Below, one piece after another: positions 17,728-27,075 of a stretch of 64,000 nt of DNA. Made by a program: the position numbers and the translations under genes. Each line of letters begins with the position of its first letter. Position 1 is the stretch's first letter. The notes beneath the pieces are model-generated. The model was not told where the DNA came from and searched no databases. It was given only the letters and a program-made list of their open reading frames with translations. The stretch is from assembly GCA_947498415.1 (NCBI GenBank), contig CANMKB010000001.1, positions 372,001 to 436,000 on the forward strand, in the 5' to 3' direction. This DNA is from an uncultured Paracoccaceae bacterium. Lineage in GTDB: Bacteria > Pseudomonadota > Alphaproteobacteria > Rhodobacterales > Rhodobacteraceae.

Positions 17728-19908
17728 ATGGACCGTGCAGATATTGTTGACGCCGCGTTTCGAAAACGTGTTGCAGCGCTGGATTTCCCCAAGGGGGGTC
17801 CTGCACATACCTCCCTGACGGACACAGATGCTATCGCGATTTTTAAGGCACAATGCATCAGTCGCAACCTTGATCGCCGCTCTCGGAAAATGCAGGCCGA
17901 AGGTCAAGGATTTTACACCATTGGCTCGTCAGGGCACGAGGGCATGGCGGCCGTTGCACAAGCCGTTCGGCCAACCGACATGGCCTTTCTGCACTATCGG
18001 GATGGCGCGTTTCAGGTGGCGCGGTCGATGCAAGTGCCTGGAACAACACCGGTCCGGGACATGCTGTTGTCTTTTGCCACATCCAGCGAAGACCCCATTT
18101 CTGGCGGGCGGCACAAAGTTCTTGGCTCCAAAGCGTTGAATATTCCACCACAAACATCAACAATTGCCAGCCACCTTCCGAAAGCCGTTGGGGCAGCCTA
18201 TTCCATCGGCCTCTCCCGTCGCTGCCCGCCCGAACATAAAACACTGGAAGACGATGGCGTTATCCTATGTTCATTCGGAGATGCCTCGGCCAATCACTCT
18301 ACCGCACAAGGAGCGATCAATTCGGCCTGTTGGGCCGCTTATCAAAACACCCCCTTGCCCCTTGTATTTATATGTGAAGACAACGGAATTGGCATTTCAA
18401 CACGAACGCCAAAGGGTTGGATCAAAGCGAATTTCAGCGTCAAGCCGGGGTTGAAATATCTAGAGGCCAACGGGCTTGATATCTACGACACCTACCAGAC
18501 TGTACGTGCTGCAACAGAGCATGCACGCACACACCGAAAACCTGTGTTCGTGCACCTCACGATGGTTCGGTTGTATGGGCATGCAGGGTCTGATGTGCAG
18601 CAAGCCTACCTCCCGCAAAAGGTTTTTGAAAACTGGGAAGCCCAAGACCCGCTACTGCACACAGCTCGGCACTTGGTTGAAAATAACATCGTTGAAGCCA
18701 GCGAAATTCTGAAAATTTACAAGGAAACCGAAGCGCAGTGCGAGGCTGAAGCCAAGCAAGTTGTGAGTCTAACACGCCTGAATTCAGCGCAAGATGTGAT
18801 GAGTAGTATCGTTCCATCTGCGCGGGTTTGCTCTGACGCCACGCAAACAGAACCAGCTGTTAGAAACTCAAAATTCGGCTCAGATGCAAAACAGCTTAGC
18901 GTTCCCCAACCCATGTCAAAACTGATAAATTGGGCGCTGACAGACCTGATGCTCGACTATCCTGAAATCGCTTTGATGGGCGAAGACATTGGTCGCAAAG
19001 GTGGTGTTTATGGCGTCACCCAAAAACTCGCTGATCGGTTTGGCCCGGATCGTGTCGTCGACACGCTGCTGGACGAGCAATCGATTTTGGGTTTGGCGAT
19101 CGGCATGGCCCACAACGGCTTTGTGCCAATTCCGGAAATTCAGTTCCTTGCTTACCTCCACAATGCCGAAGATCAAATCAGAGGAGAGGCCGCAACTCTA
19201 TCGTTCTTTTCAAACGGCCAATTCACCAATCCGATGGTCGTGCGCATTGCTGGGCTTGGCTATCAAAAGGGATTTGGTGGCCATTTTCACAACGACAATT
19301 CGCTTGGCGTTCTCAGAGATATTCCGGGAATTATTGTCGCCTGTCCGTCGCGCGGGGACGATGCCGTCAAAATGTTACGCGAGTGCGTGCGCCTTGCGCG
19401 TGAAGAACAAAGAGTTGTCGTCTTTGTCGAACCCATCGCTCTTTATCCGATGCGTGATCTACACGCAGAAAAAGACAATGGCTGGCTTTCGACTTACCCC
19501 GACCCTTCCGACCGCATTGAGAATGGCAAGGTCGGCATCGCTGGGGACGGTCCTCTGGCCATCGTGACCTATGGCAATGGTCGCTACCTTTCGACCAAAG
19601 CTGCAAAGTCCCTCTCAGAAGCAGGCATCGAAACCCGCATCATTGATTTGCGTTGGCTAGCACCCATGCCCAAAGAAAGCCTATTGCACGCGCTGCAAGG
19701 CGCTAAAAAAGTGCTGATTGTGGATGAGTGCCGCCGGTCTGGAAATGTGTCAGAGGGTGTCATGACACTTGTGCAAGAGCACACAGACCTCCCAACCAGC
19801 CGTATCGCCGCCGAAGATAGCTTTATTGCGACCGGGCCAGCCTATGCTGCAACCATGCCCTCAGAACAGTCGATCATCACAGCCGCAAAGCAATTGTGGG
19901 AACACTAA
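17728..19908 (+). CDS. Fused alpha-beta 2-oxoacid dehydrogenase E1 (branched-chain type)
   Basis: A 726-aa thiamine-diphosphate E1 with both chains in one polypeptide. The alpha half (about 1-345) has the phosphorylation-loop-like HYRDGAF and the ThDP motif GDASANHSTAQGAIN at 184-198 (GDA instead of GDG). A low-conservation linker (about 345-385) is followed by the beta half (about 385-726: PMSKLINWALTDLM, GEDIGRKGGVYGVTQ, LGYQKGFGGHFHND, IDLRWLAPMP). It would decarboxylate a 2-oxo acid and pass the acyl group to an E2 lipoyl protein; no E2 or E3 is nearby. Placement right after gcdH suggests 2-oxoadipate, giving glutaryl-CoA, but branched-chain oxoacids are the default annotation. Confidence 0.85.
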   Translation: MDRADIVDAAFRKRVAALDFPKGGPAHTSLTDTDAIAIFKAQCISRNLDRRSRKMQAEGQGFYTIGSSGHEGMAAVAQAVRPTDMAFLHYRDGAFQVARSMQVPGTTPVRDMLLSFATSSEDPISGGRHKVLGSKALNIPPQTSTIASHLPKAVGAAYSIGLSRRCPPEHKTLEDDGVILCSFGDASANHSTAQGAINSACWAAYQNTPLPLVFICEDNGIGISTRTPKGWIKANFSVKPGLKYLEANGLDIYDTYQTVRAATEHARTHRKPVFVHLTMVRLYGHAGSDVQQAYLPQKVFENWEAQDPLLHTARHLVENNIVEASEILKIYKETEAQCEAEAKQVVSLTRLNSAQDVMSSIVPSARVCSDATQTEPAVRNSKFGSDAKQLSVPQPMSKLINWALTDLMLDYPEIALMGEDIGRKGGVYGVTQKLADRFGPDRVVDTLLDEQSILGLAIGMAHNGFVPIPEIQFLAYLHNAEDQIRGEAATLSFFSNGQFTNPMVVRIAGLGYQKGFGGHFHNDNSLGVLRDIPGIIVACPSRGDDAVKMLRECVRLAREEQRVVVFVEPIALYPMRDLHAEKDNGWLSTYPDPSDRIENGKVGIAGDGPLAIVTYGNGRYLSTKAAKSLSEAGIETRIIDLRWLAPMPKESLLHALQGAKKVLIVDECRRSGNVSEGVMTLVQEHTDLPTSRIAAEDSFIATGPAYAATMPSEQSIITAAKQLWEH

Positions 19909-19918
19909 GTTCCCACAA
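19894..19918. terminator. Hairpin spanning the E1 stop codon
   Basis: Perfect 10-bp arms TTGTGGGAAC and GTTCCCACAA flank the 5-nt loop ACTAA. The E1 stop TAA lies at the loop end. It stands between convergent E1 and pncB genes. The T-tract is missing, so termination is likely but not certain. Confidence 0.5.
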
Positions 19919-19933
19919 TAACATTAGGCCCAG

Positions 19934-21226
19934 TTATACGACCACATCCATCTTTTTTTGCGCACCGACGTTGAAAACGTTTTTGTAGCGATCAATTTGG
20001 TCCTGCGGCCCCATCGCTTTGTTGGGGTTGTCAGATAGTTTAACGGTTGGCTTCCCATCCGCACCAATCGCTTTGCAAACCAACGAGAACGGCGCCAAAC
20101 GATCATCGGGCACCAATCCTCGGAAATCATTGGTCAGCAACGTTCCCCACCCAAACGAGGTCTGAACACGCCCAGCGAACTGGCGTTGCAGCTCTTCGAT
20201 TTTATCAACGTCCAGACCATCCGAAAAGATAACCAACTTCTGGGTCGGATCCTCACCGCGCTCTTTCCACCAAGCGATTGCACATTCGGTCGCCTCGACC
20301 GGGTCGCCTGAATCGATACGAATACCGGTCCATCCCGCCAGCCAATCTGGAGCATTTTTCAAGAAGCCTTCGGAGCCGTAAGTATCTGGCAAAATGATAC
20401 GCAGGTTTCCTTCGTGTTCTTCCTGCCAATCCGACAATACCTGATAGGGCGCTTGCGCAAGGGCCGCATCGTCTTCGGCAAGCGCCGCATAGACCATTGG
20501 CAATTCATGTGCATTAGTTCCGATAGCCTCCAGATCGCGTTTCTTTGCGATCAAGCAATTGGACGTCCCGACAAACTTGTCCCCCAACCCTTCAAGCATC
20601 GCTTGAACTGCCCAATCTTGCCAAAGGTAAGAATGCCGCCGCCGTGTACCAAAGTCAGCGATCCGCAAGCCATCAACATACCGCAAGCGCTCAACTTTTT
20701 CCCATAGTTTGGTCATCGCGCGAGCATACAACACCTGAAGCTCGAATTTCTCCAACTGGTTCAACACCGCGCGGCTGCGCAATTCCATCAGCACTGAAAG
20801 CGCCGGAATTTCCCACAGCATGACTTCATGCCATTTGCCTTCAAAAGTGAGTTCATATTGGTCGCCCACCCGTTCCAAATGGTAGTCGGGCAACCGCATG
20901 CCTTCGAACCATTCCATAAAGTCAGGGCGGAACATTTGACGCTTTCCATAAAAGGTATTGCCGCGCAGCCAAGTGCCCTCGCCACGAGACAGGCTAAGCG
21001 AACGCACGTGATCCAATTGTTCGCGCAACTCACCTTCGTCGATTAGCTTAGCGAGCGGCACCGCATCACTACGATTGATCAAGGAAAACGTAACGCGCGT
21101 ATCTGGCTTATTGCGAAAGATACTTTGGCACATCAACAGCTTGTAAAAATCTGTGTCGATGAGCGACCGCACGATGGGGTCGATCTTCCACTTGTGGTTC
21201 CAAACACGTGTCGCAATATCGACCAT
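19934..21226 (-). CDS. pncB: Nicotinate phosphoribosyltransferase
   Basis: Preiss-Handler enzyme that makes nicotinate mononucleotide from nicotinate, PRPP and ATP for NAD recycling. The length of 430 aa and the sequence match the PncB family: SLIDTDFYKLLMCQSIF at the start, ADFGTRRRHSYLWQDWAVQAM containing the phosphorylated-His region, FVGTSNCLIAKK, and the C-terminal GIRIDSGDPVEAT and VIFSDGLDVDKI phosphate-binding motifs. It has a strong GGGAGG before the ATG. It lies 66 bp downstream of pncA on the same strand, so nicotinamide to nicotinate to NaMN is encoded in order. Confidence 0.95.
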   Translation of the reverse strand: MVDIATRVWNHKWKIDPIVRSLIDTDFYKLLMCQSIFRNKPDTRVTFSLINRSDAVPLAKLIDEGELREQLDHVRSLSLSRGEGTWLRGNTFYGKRQMFRPDFMEWFEGMRLPDYHLERVGDQYELTFEGKWHEVMLWEIPALSVLMELRSRAVLNQLEKFELQVLYARAMTKLWEKVERLRYVDGLRIADFGTRRRHSYLWQDWAVQAMLEGLGDKFVGTSNCLIAKKRDLEAIGTNAHELPMVYAALAEDDAALAQAPYQVLSDWQEEHEGNLRIILPDTYGSEGFLKNAPDWLAGWTGIRIDSGDPVEATECAIAWWKERGEDPTQKLVIFSDGLDVDKIEELQRQFAGRVQTSFGWGTLLTNDFRGLVPDDRLAPFSLVCKAIGADGKPTVKLSDNPNKAMGPQDQIDRYKNVFNVGAQKKMDVVV

Positions 21227-21292
21227 GCGGGCCTCCCTTTACCTTTTAACAATGTGCCGGGGCTTCAAATAAGCAGCAAGCACAATCCGCGC

Positions 21293-21889
21293 TTACAGCA
21301 ATGTCACACCATGTGAGATCATATTTTCCCGCGCTGCGGCCAACGAACCATCAAGGTCAATCGCGCGGCACAGGGCCTCTTTCACAGTGACCTGAAAATC
21401 CAATTTTGCGGCATCCACGGCCGAGAAATGAACGCAGAAATCTGTGGCCAAACCAACCAACGTCAAATCCGTGATGCCGCGTGTATCCAGATACCCTTTT
21501 AGCCCCGTCGGAGTCGTTTGATCGTTTTCAAAGAATGCCGAATAGCTATCGATCTGAGGATTATATCCTTTTCGAATGATCAGATCGGCGCGATCTGTAT
21601 TCAGCGCCGGATGAAATGCGGCACCCTGTCCGCCCTGAACGCAATGTTCTGGCCACAGCACCTGTGGGCCATAAGGCATCTCTATGACATCAAACGGCGA
21701 CTTGCCTTTGTGGCTAAAGGCGAACGAAGAATGTCCAGCAGGGTGCCAATCTTGGGTCAAAATTACCGTTTCAAACGCGTCCATCAGCGTGTTGATAGGT
21801 TCTACAATCGCATCCCCGTCTGGCACGGCCAGCGAACCACCCGGACAAAAATCATTTTGAACATCTATGACCAACAACGCTTTTGACAT
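21293..21889 (-). CDS. pncA: Nicotinamidase
   Basis: Cysteine hydrolase (isochorismatase fold) that converts nicotinamide to nicotinate and ammonia. The catalytic Asp is in LLVIDVQNDFCPGGSLAVP (Asp9). The metal site is in TQDWHPAGHSSFAF (Asp47, His49). The nucleophilic Cys is in GLATDFCVHFSAVDAAKLDF, preceded by the conserved cis-peptide region. Length of 198 aa is normal. The start has GGAGAG 5 bp upstream. It precedes pncB, forming a two-gene nicotinamide salvage operon. Confidence 0.95.
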   Translation of the reverse strand: MSKALLVIDVQNDFCPGGSLAVPDGDAIVEPINTLMDAFETVILTQDWHPAGHSSFAFSHKGKSPFDVIEMPYGPQVLWPEHCVQGGQGAAFHPALNTDRADLIIRKGYNPQIDSYSAFFENDQTTPTGLKGYLDTRGITDLTLVGLATDFCVHFSAVDAAKLDFQVTVKEALCRAIDLDGSLAAARENMISHGVTLL

Positions 21890-21986
21890 TTAGCTCTCCA
21901 CTGTTGGTTCAATGGGTAGGCCCAGTGACCGCTTGCGTCAACGGCTCACCTTGAAACCTGAGGGATTCGAGCGTAAGAGCGCGGCC

Positions 21987-22895
21987 ATGTTTACAGTTTG
22001 CGCTCTATACCACTTTACCCGTTTTGAGGATCCTGCCGCTCTGCGTCCTGGGCTTCTTCAGTTGTGTTTGGACAATACCATCACAGGCACATTGCTTTTG
22101 GCGAAAGAAGGGATCAACGGTACTGTCGCCGGCCCTCGCAAAGGCATCGACACGTTGATTGCCTATATTCAGACCATGCCCGGGTGTGCTGACTTTGAGT
22201 GGAAAGAAAGCACTGCAAGCGAAAAGCCTTTCCCCCGCATGAAGGTGAAGCTGAAAAAAGAGATCGTTACGCTTGGGCAACCCGATGTGGATCCAACGGC
22301 CTCTGTGGGCAACTACGTGAACCCAGAGGATTGGAACGAACTAATTCGGTCGCCGGATGTGGTTACGATTGATACGCGCAATGATTATGAAGTGGCGATT
22401 GGTACGTTTGAAGGTGCAATAGACCCTAAAACTGAAACCTTCCGCGATTTTCCCGCTTGGTGGGAAGAGAACAAAGACCGTTTTCACAACAAACGTGTGG
22501 CGATGTTCTGTACTGGTGGCATTCGCTGCGAGAAGTCTACAAACTACTTGCTGGGCCAAGGGGTAGAAGATGTGTACCACCTTAAAGGCGGCATTCTGAA
22601 GTACCTGGAAGAAGTTCCTCAAGATGATAGCACCTGGGAAGGTGAATGTTTTGTATTTGATGGGCGCGTCTCGGTTGGGCACGGCCTAGAAGAGGGACCA
22701 CACCTGCTTTGCCACGCGTGCCGTCGCCCAATTTTGCCAGAAGATCAGAACAAGCCGGAATATGAGCACGGCGTCAGTTGCCACCAATGTGTGAACGACA
22801 CATCGGAACGCGACAAAGAGCGTTTCCGCGAACGTCAAAAGCAAATGGTTTTGGCGCGCGAGCGTGGCGAACAACATATCGTCGGTCTGGATTGA
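21987..22895 (+). CDS. trhO: tRNA uridine(34) hydroxylase, rhodanese-domain (TrhO/YceA)
   Basis: Oxygen-dependent enzyme that forms 5-hydroxyuridine at wobble U34 in tRNA. The N-terminal acylphosphatase-like domain (about 1-95, with LAKEGINGTVAG) is followed by a rhodanese domain with the active-site loop FCTGGIRCEKS. A C-terminal segment has paired cysteines (CHACRRPI and CHQCV) typical of the family. The ATG at 21987 (MFTVCALYHF) gives 302 aa; 25 upstream in-frame codons do not look conserved. It is divergent from pncA. Confidence 0.92.
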   Translation: MFTVCALYHFTRFEDPAALRPGLLQLCLDNTITGTLLLAKEGINGTVAGPRKGIDTLIAYIQTMPGCADFEWKESTASEKPFPRMKVKLKKEIVTLGQPDVDPTASVGNYVNPEDWNELIRSPDVVTIDTRNDYEVAIGTFEGAIDPKTETFRDFPAWWEENKDRFHNKRVAMFCTGGIRCEKSTNYLLGQGVEDVYHLKGGILKYLEEVPQDDSTWEGECFVFDGRVSVGHGLEEGPHLLCHACRRPILPEDQNKPEYEHGVSCHQCVNDTSERDKERFRERQKQMVLARERGEQHIVGLD

Positions 22896-22940
22896 TCCTG
22901 CTGCACTGATACTGTTTGATGCCTTCAAACGGAGGGCATC

Positions 22941-24110
22941 GTGCAGGCACCCATCAGAATTAAAAACCGCACCGCGCGATGGCTTTGGCTGTCGTCTCAG
23001 GGGCTATCTGAAACACCCACAGGCGCGTTGGATGTATATGACATCATCCACAAACTGGGCATGGTGCAGCTTGATACCATCCAAGTGGTGTCGCGTGCGC
23101 ATCATCACATTCTCTGGAGTCGCAATCAAAACTACCGCGAGTCTATGTTGAATCCATTGCTGGCCAATGAACGCAAGATCTTTGAACATTTCACACATGA
23201 CGCCAGCGTGATTCCAATGGCGTTCTTACCTGCGTGGCAACGTCAATTCAGGCGGATGCATGTGACAGCAAAGCGCTGGCACGGCGACTTGTCGGGTGCG
23301 CCATATCTGGAAGAAATCAAACAGCGCATCCGCACAGAGGGGGCGCTCTCAACCCACGCGTTTGACACAAAAATCGAAGGTCCAAAGAAAATGTGGGCCC
23401 GCCCTCCACACAAAAAAGCGCTCGACTACATGTGGATGACAGGTGCTCTGGCCACTTGTTACCGGGATGGCTTCACCAAATTCTACAATTTGCCAGAGCG
23501 TGTGTTCCCAGACTCACTGCGTGAACAATCCATGTCAGAAGAGGCTGAACTCGACTTTTTGCTCAAAGCCGCGGTCGATCGAATTGCCGTAGGGACACAA
23601 GGCGAGATTCAAAAGTTTTGGGAAACATCTTCGGCCAAAGAAACCAAATCCTGGCTGGATCAGGCCAAGCTCATTCCTGTGGAGATTGAGAACGCAGATG
23701 GCTCGGTCACCTCATCATTTGGCTGTCACGACATCGAACACAGGCTAGAGCGATTGTCGGAACCCACAAGCCGACTTCGTATTCTAAACCCATTTGATCC
23801 ACTTACGCGCGACCGGGAACGGCTAGAGCGGCTGTTTGGCTTTGAATACCGCATCGAAATGTTTGTGCCCGCCACAAAACGAAAATGGGGTTACTACGTT
23901 TATCCGATTCTTGAAAACGACCGGTTTGTTGGTCGGATTGAGGTCAAGGCCGAGCGAAAGACAAAGACGCTGTCGGTCATCAATTTTTGGAGCGAAGCGG
24001 GCGTGAAATGGACCACCAGTCGTAAGAATAAGCTGAATGCAGAATTGGTACGGTTGGGCCGCTTTGTTGATTGTCCAACTGTCACTTGGGTATCGCCAAA
24101 CATGCCTTAA
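22941..24110 (+). CDS. YcaQ/AlkZ-like DNA glycosylase (winged-helix family)
   Basis: A 389-aa protein of the HTH_42/YcaQ family. Known members unhook DNA interstrand crosslinks or excise bulky alkylpurines. The conserved segment MVQLDTIQVVSRAHHHILWSR near residues 35-55 includes the Q-x-D catalytic motif (QLD). The C-terminal WHT-like part contains ILNPFDPLTRDRERLERLFGFEYRIE and a WGYYVYP stretch. GTG at 22941 is the start, with GGAGGG 4 bp upstream. It lies 45 bp after trhO on the same strand and may be co-transcribed. DNA-repair function is by family, not shown here. Confidence 0.85.
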   Translation: MQAPIRIKNRTARWLWLSSQGLSETPTGALDVYDIIHKLGMVQLDTIQVVSRAHHHILWSRNQNYRESMLNPLLANERKIFEHFTHDASVIPMAFLPAWQRQFRRMHVTAKRWHGDLSGAPYLEEIKQRIRTEGALSTHAFDTKIEGPKKMWARPPHKKALDYMWMTGALATCYRDGFTKFYNLPERVFPDSLREQSMSEEAELDFLLKAAVDRIAVGTQGEIQKFWETSSAKETKSWLDQAKLIPVEIENADGSVTSSFGCHDIEHRLERLSEPTSRLRILNPFDPLTRDRERLERLFGFEYRIEMFVPATKRKWGYYVYPILENDRFVGRIEVKAERKTKTLSVINFWSEAGVKWTTSRKNKLNAELVRLGRFVDCPTVTWVSPNMP

Positions 24111-24118
24111 ATGAAAAA

Positions 24119-24138
24119 GCCCCGCCAAATGGCGGGGC
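24119..24138. terminator. Bidirectional terminator of petABC (and YcaQ-like gene)
   Basis: GCCCCGCC and GGCGGGGC arms with loop AAAT. In the minus direction the stem is followed by TTTTTCATTT, a good T-tract, 25 bp past the petC stop. In the plus direction only CTTCTATT follows. Confidence 0.8.
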
Positions 24139-24163
24139 CTTCTATTCAGTGGAAAAGGTCAAC

Positions 24164-24958
24164 TTAGGCGTTGAACTTTTTGCCTTTGATCGGCGCCCAC
24201 AGCTTCTTGTTGGTCAAGTACAGAAGTACTGACAACACGCTGAGGAACAGAACACCCACAAAACCAGCTTGCTTACGCGCCATCAGTTTTGGTTCAGCTG
24301 TCCACATCAGGAATGCAGATACATCTTCGGATGCGTGATGAAGGTCATCTGCGTGACCATCGTCGAACTCAACCTGACCGTCCTCAAGTGGCGGAGCCAT
24401 TGAAATCCATCCACCTGGGAAGGCAGTGTTTTCATAGAAGGTTGTACCGGCCTGCGTTTTTTCTTTGCCGGTGTACCCGGTCAAAATCGCAACGATGTAC
24501 TCTGGGCCGCCCATACCTTTGAAGAACTGGTTGATCCCTGTGCCCTGTGGGCCGTGGAAACCAGCACGCGCTTTTGCCATCAAAGACAGGTCAGGCGCGT
24601 TTTCCAGATTTGAACCTGGGAAAAAATCCGCAGGTTTTGCTGGACGCGTATCGTCCAACTCTGGATCAAAGGTTTCAAAGTTGTCAGCTGCATATGCACG
24701 CACTTCAGCTTCGGAGAAGTGTGGACCACCCTCGTCAGACAAAGTCCGAATTGGCACATAACGCAGGCCGTGACACGCCGAGCAAACCTCGGTGTACACT
24801 TTCAGGCCACGCTGAAGCTGGTTCTCGTCGAATTTGCCAAAAGGCCCTTCAAACGAAAAGTCGACGTCTTCGATGTGACCGGCACCGCCGGCTGCCATCG
24901 CTCCACCTGCCGCAAAGGTCAGGGCCGCAACTGCGGAAATCGCAAGTTTCTTAAGCAT
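24164..24958 (-). CDS. petC: Cytochrome c1 of the bc1 complex
   Basis: Heme subunit of ubiquinol:cytochrome c oxidoreductase, periplasm-facing and anchored by one C-terminal helix. The start at 24958 gives a signal peptide ([20 protein letters not shown]). The heme motif CSACH is at 59-63, and the Met axial ligand region is [10 protein letters not shown]. The C-terminal anchor [20 protein letters not shown] ends in a basic stop-transfer. The frame extends 79 codons further upstream inside petB, but only this start makes a secretable cytochrome. A 14-bp gap separates it from petB, in the canonical petABC order. Confidence 0.96.
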   Translation of the reverse strand: MLKKLAISAVAALTFAAGGAMAAGGAGHIEDVDFSFEGPFGKFDENQLQRGLKVYTEVCSACHGLRYVPIRTLSDEGGPHFSEAEVRAYAADNFETFDPELDDTRPAKPADFFPGSNLENAPDLSLMAKARAGFHGPQGTGINQFFKGMGGPEYIVAILTGYTGKEKTQAGTTFYENTAFPGGWISMAPPLEDGQVEFDDGHADDLHHASEDVSAFLMWTAEPKLMARKQAGFVGVLFLSVLSVLLYLTNKKLWAPIKGKKFNA

Positions 24959-24972
24959 TATCCCTCGTCCTT

Positions 24973-26286
24973 TTATTCGGCTGGTTTGCCGTAGTGGGCA
25001 TTGAAATCGTCTTCGATAGTCTCTGGTGTCGGCAACGGCTTTTCGATGATGCCAAGCAACGGCAAGATCACCAAGAAGTATGCAAACCAGTAGGTCGCAC
25101 CGATCAAAGAGATTGTGGAGTATGGAGGCTCCGCAGGCATCGCACCGGCCCACATCAGGACAAAGAAGTCGAGAAGCAGAAGGCGATACCACCATTTAAA
25201 CATTGGACGATATTTACCCGAGCGCACTGTAGATGTGTCCAGCCACGGTGTCAGTGCCATGACAGCAATCGCACCAAACATCGCCAGAACACCAAAGAAC
25301 TTAGCGTCGATGATGCCGCCAGTGATCCAGCTTGTGAACATCACAACCCAAACGTCGCCAGTGAACGCACGCAGAATTGCGTAGAATGGCAGGAAGTACC
25401 ATTCAGGAACAATATGCGCAGGTGTCGCGAGTGGGTTTGCTTCGATGTAGTTGTCTGGGTGGCCAAGGTAGTTTGGCATAAAGCCAACGATGGCAAAGAA
25501 AACAACCAGAACAACCGCAAGCGCAAACAAGTCTTTGATGACAAAGTATGGCCAGAACGGCAGCGTGTCTTTCTTTGCTTCTTCCTTAGAGCCCTTGCGG
25601 ACATCAACGCCGGTTGGGTTGTTGTTGCCAGTGGTGTGGAACGCCCAGATGTGAACAATCACAAGGCCCGCAATCACGAATGGCAGCAAGTAATGCAATG
25701 AGAAGAAACGGTTCAGTGTGGCGTTATCAACTGCAGGTCCGCCCAACAGGAAGGTTTGCAACGCTTCACCCACGAATGGGATCGCACCAAACAGACCGGT
25801 AATAACTGTCGCACCCCAGAATGACATCTGACCCCAAGGCAAAACATAGCCCATAAAGCCGGTCGCCATCATCAAGAGGTAGATGATCATACCAACAATC
25901 CACGTCACCTCACGCGGTGCTTTGTAAGAGCCATAGAACAGGCCGCGGAACATGTGGATGTAAACTGCAAAGAAGAACAACGAAGCGCCGTTCATATGCA
26001 GATAGCGGATCATATGGCCGCCATTCACGTCACGCATGATGTGTTCAATCGACGCAAAGGCCAGATCAACATGCGGTGTGTAGTGCATAACCAGAACGAT
26101 GCCGGTTACGATTTGCAGCGCCAGGCAGAACGCCAAAACGATGCCCCAAATCCACCACCAGTTCAGGTTTTTCGGAGTTGGGATCATCAGGGTGTCATAG
26201 AGAAGGCCAACAACAGGCAGACGGCTGTGTAGCCACTTTTCTGCGCCAGTTTTTGGCTCGTAGTGATCGTGTGGGATACCGGACAT
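24973..26286 (-). CDS. petB: Cytochrome b of the bc1 complex
   Basis: Integral membrane quinol-oxidising subunit with two b hemes. Full-length alphaproteobacterial form (437 aa) with eight predicted helices. The heme-ligating His pairs sit in [20 protein letters not shown] and in [20 protein letters not shown]. The Qo-site signature PEWY is present in [17 protein letters not shown]. It is second of three genes, 12 bp downstream of petA. Respiratory electron transfer to cytochrome c and proton translocation follow from the family. Confidence 0.97.
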   Translation of the reverse strand: MSGIPHDHYEPKTGAEKWLHSRLPVVGLLYDTLMIPTPKNLNWWWIWGIVLAFCLALQIVTGIVLVMHYTPHVDLAFASIEHIMRDVNGGHMIRYLHMNGASLFFFAVYIHMFRGLFYGSYKAPREVTWIVGMIIYLLMMATGFMGYVLPWGQMSFWGATVITGLFGAIPFVGEALQTFLLGGPAVDNATLNRFFSLHYLLPFVIAGLVIVHIWAFHTTGNNNPTGVDVRKGSKEEAKKDTLPFWPYFVIKDLFALAVVLVVFFAIVGFMPNYLGHPDNYIEANPLATPAHIVPEWYFLPFYAILRAFTGDVWVVMFTSWITGGIIDAKFFGVLAMFGAIAVMALTPWLDTSTVRSGKYRPMFKWWYRLLLLDFFVLMWAGAMPAEPPYSTISLIGATYWFAYFLVILPLLGIIEKPLPTPETIEDDFNAHYGKPAE

Positions 26287-26298
26287 TATGCGCGTTCC

Positions 26299-26859
26299 TT
26301 ATCCAAGCACCAGTTCACTGCCCTCGAAACGAGCAACAGGAACAGGAAGGTTTTCAGGAGCCGGACCTTTACGAATACGGCCGGAGGTGTCGTAGTGCGA
26401 ACCGTGGCAGGGGCAGAACCAGCCACCAAAGTCACCTGCACCATCACCCAGTGGAACACAACCAAGGTGTGTACACACACCCATCATGACCAGCCATTCG
26501 CCAGCCTCGTCCATCGCGCGGTTTTCATCCGCAGCGTCGGTACCAGGTTTGTTCGCGTTTTGTGAGTCTGCATCAATAGTTAGCTCGTCCAAAGAAACGG
26601 CACGAGCCGTGTCGATTTCCTCTTGGGTGCGGCGGCGAATGAACACCGGCTTGCCCAACCATTTGACAGTCAGCTGAGTGCCTGGCGCGATGCCAGATGT
26701 ATCAACGCGGATAGAGGCCAAAGCCTTTACATCTGCGGATGGGTTCATCTGATTGACCAATGGCCAAACAGCTGCGCCTGCGGTCACTGCACCTGCGCCG
26801 GCGGTGGCGTAGTAGAGGAAATCCCTCCGGGTGCCTTCGTGATCTTCTGCGTGGGACAC
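26299..26859 (-). CDS. petA: Rieske iron-sulfur subunit of the bc1 complex
   Basis: 2Fe-2S protein tethered by an N-terminal TAT-type helix. Twin-arginine [15 protein letters not shown] leads the anchor, and the cluster motifs are CTHLGC and CPCHGSHYD, with the Gly-rich loop between them. I choose a GTG start at 26859 (V-S-H-A-E-D-H), which has TTGGAG upstream and yields 186 aa, the usual length. A longer frame from 26970 adds 37 non-homologous residues. It is the first gene of petABC; its promoter must lie in 26860-27075, shared with the divergent outer-membrane gene. Confidence 0.95.
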   Translation of the reverse strand: MSHAEDHEGTRRDFLYYATAGAGAVTAGAAVWPLVNQMNPSADVKALASIRVDTSGIAPGTQLTVKWLGKPVFIRRRTQEEIDTARAVSLDELTIDADSQNANKPGTDAADENRAMDEAGEWLVMMGVCTHLGCVPLGDGAGDFGGWFCPCHGSHYDTSGRIRKGPAPENLPVPVARFEGSELVLG

Positions 26860-27075
26860 AAGGTTTACTCCAATTTCTTGGCCGGATGGCCTATACCGGT
26901 TCGGGCCGCGCAAGCGCAGCCTCTCCAGACCGCTTATTAGCGAAGCAAAATCAGTGCGTCCAGAACACATTCGCTAGATCGTGACCAAAGCGTTGATGTG
27001 TCGCGCTTGAGACCTATGTAAAGACGATGTAACTGCCGGTTGAAACGCGCTCGAATTTTCGGAAAGGGCACCGCG

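Noticed and set aside
24164..25195. A 343-aa cytochrome c1
   Set aside because: The extension lies inside petB and would hide the signal peptide; the start at 24958 is correct for the family.
24994..25701. A 235-aa open frame antisense to petB
   Set aside because: Arg/Gln/Asn-rich shadow of cytochrome b with no plausible domain.
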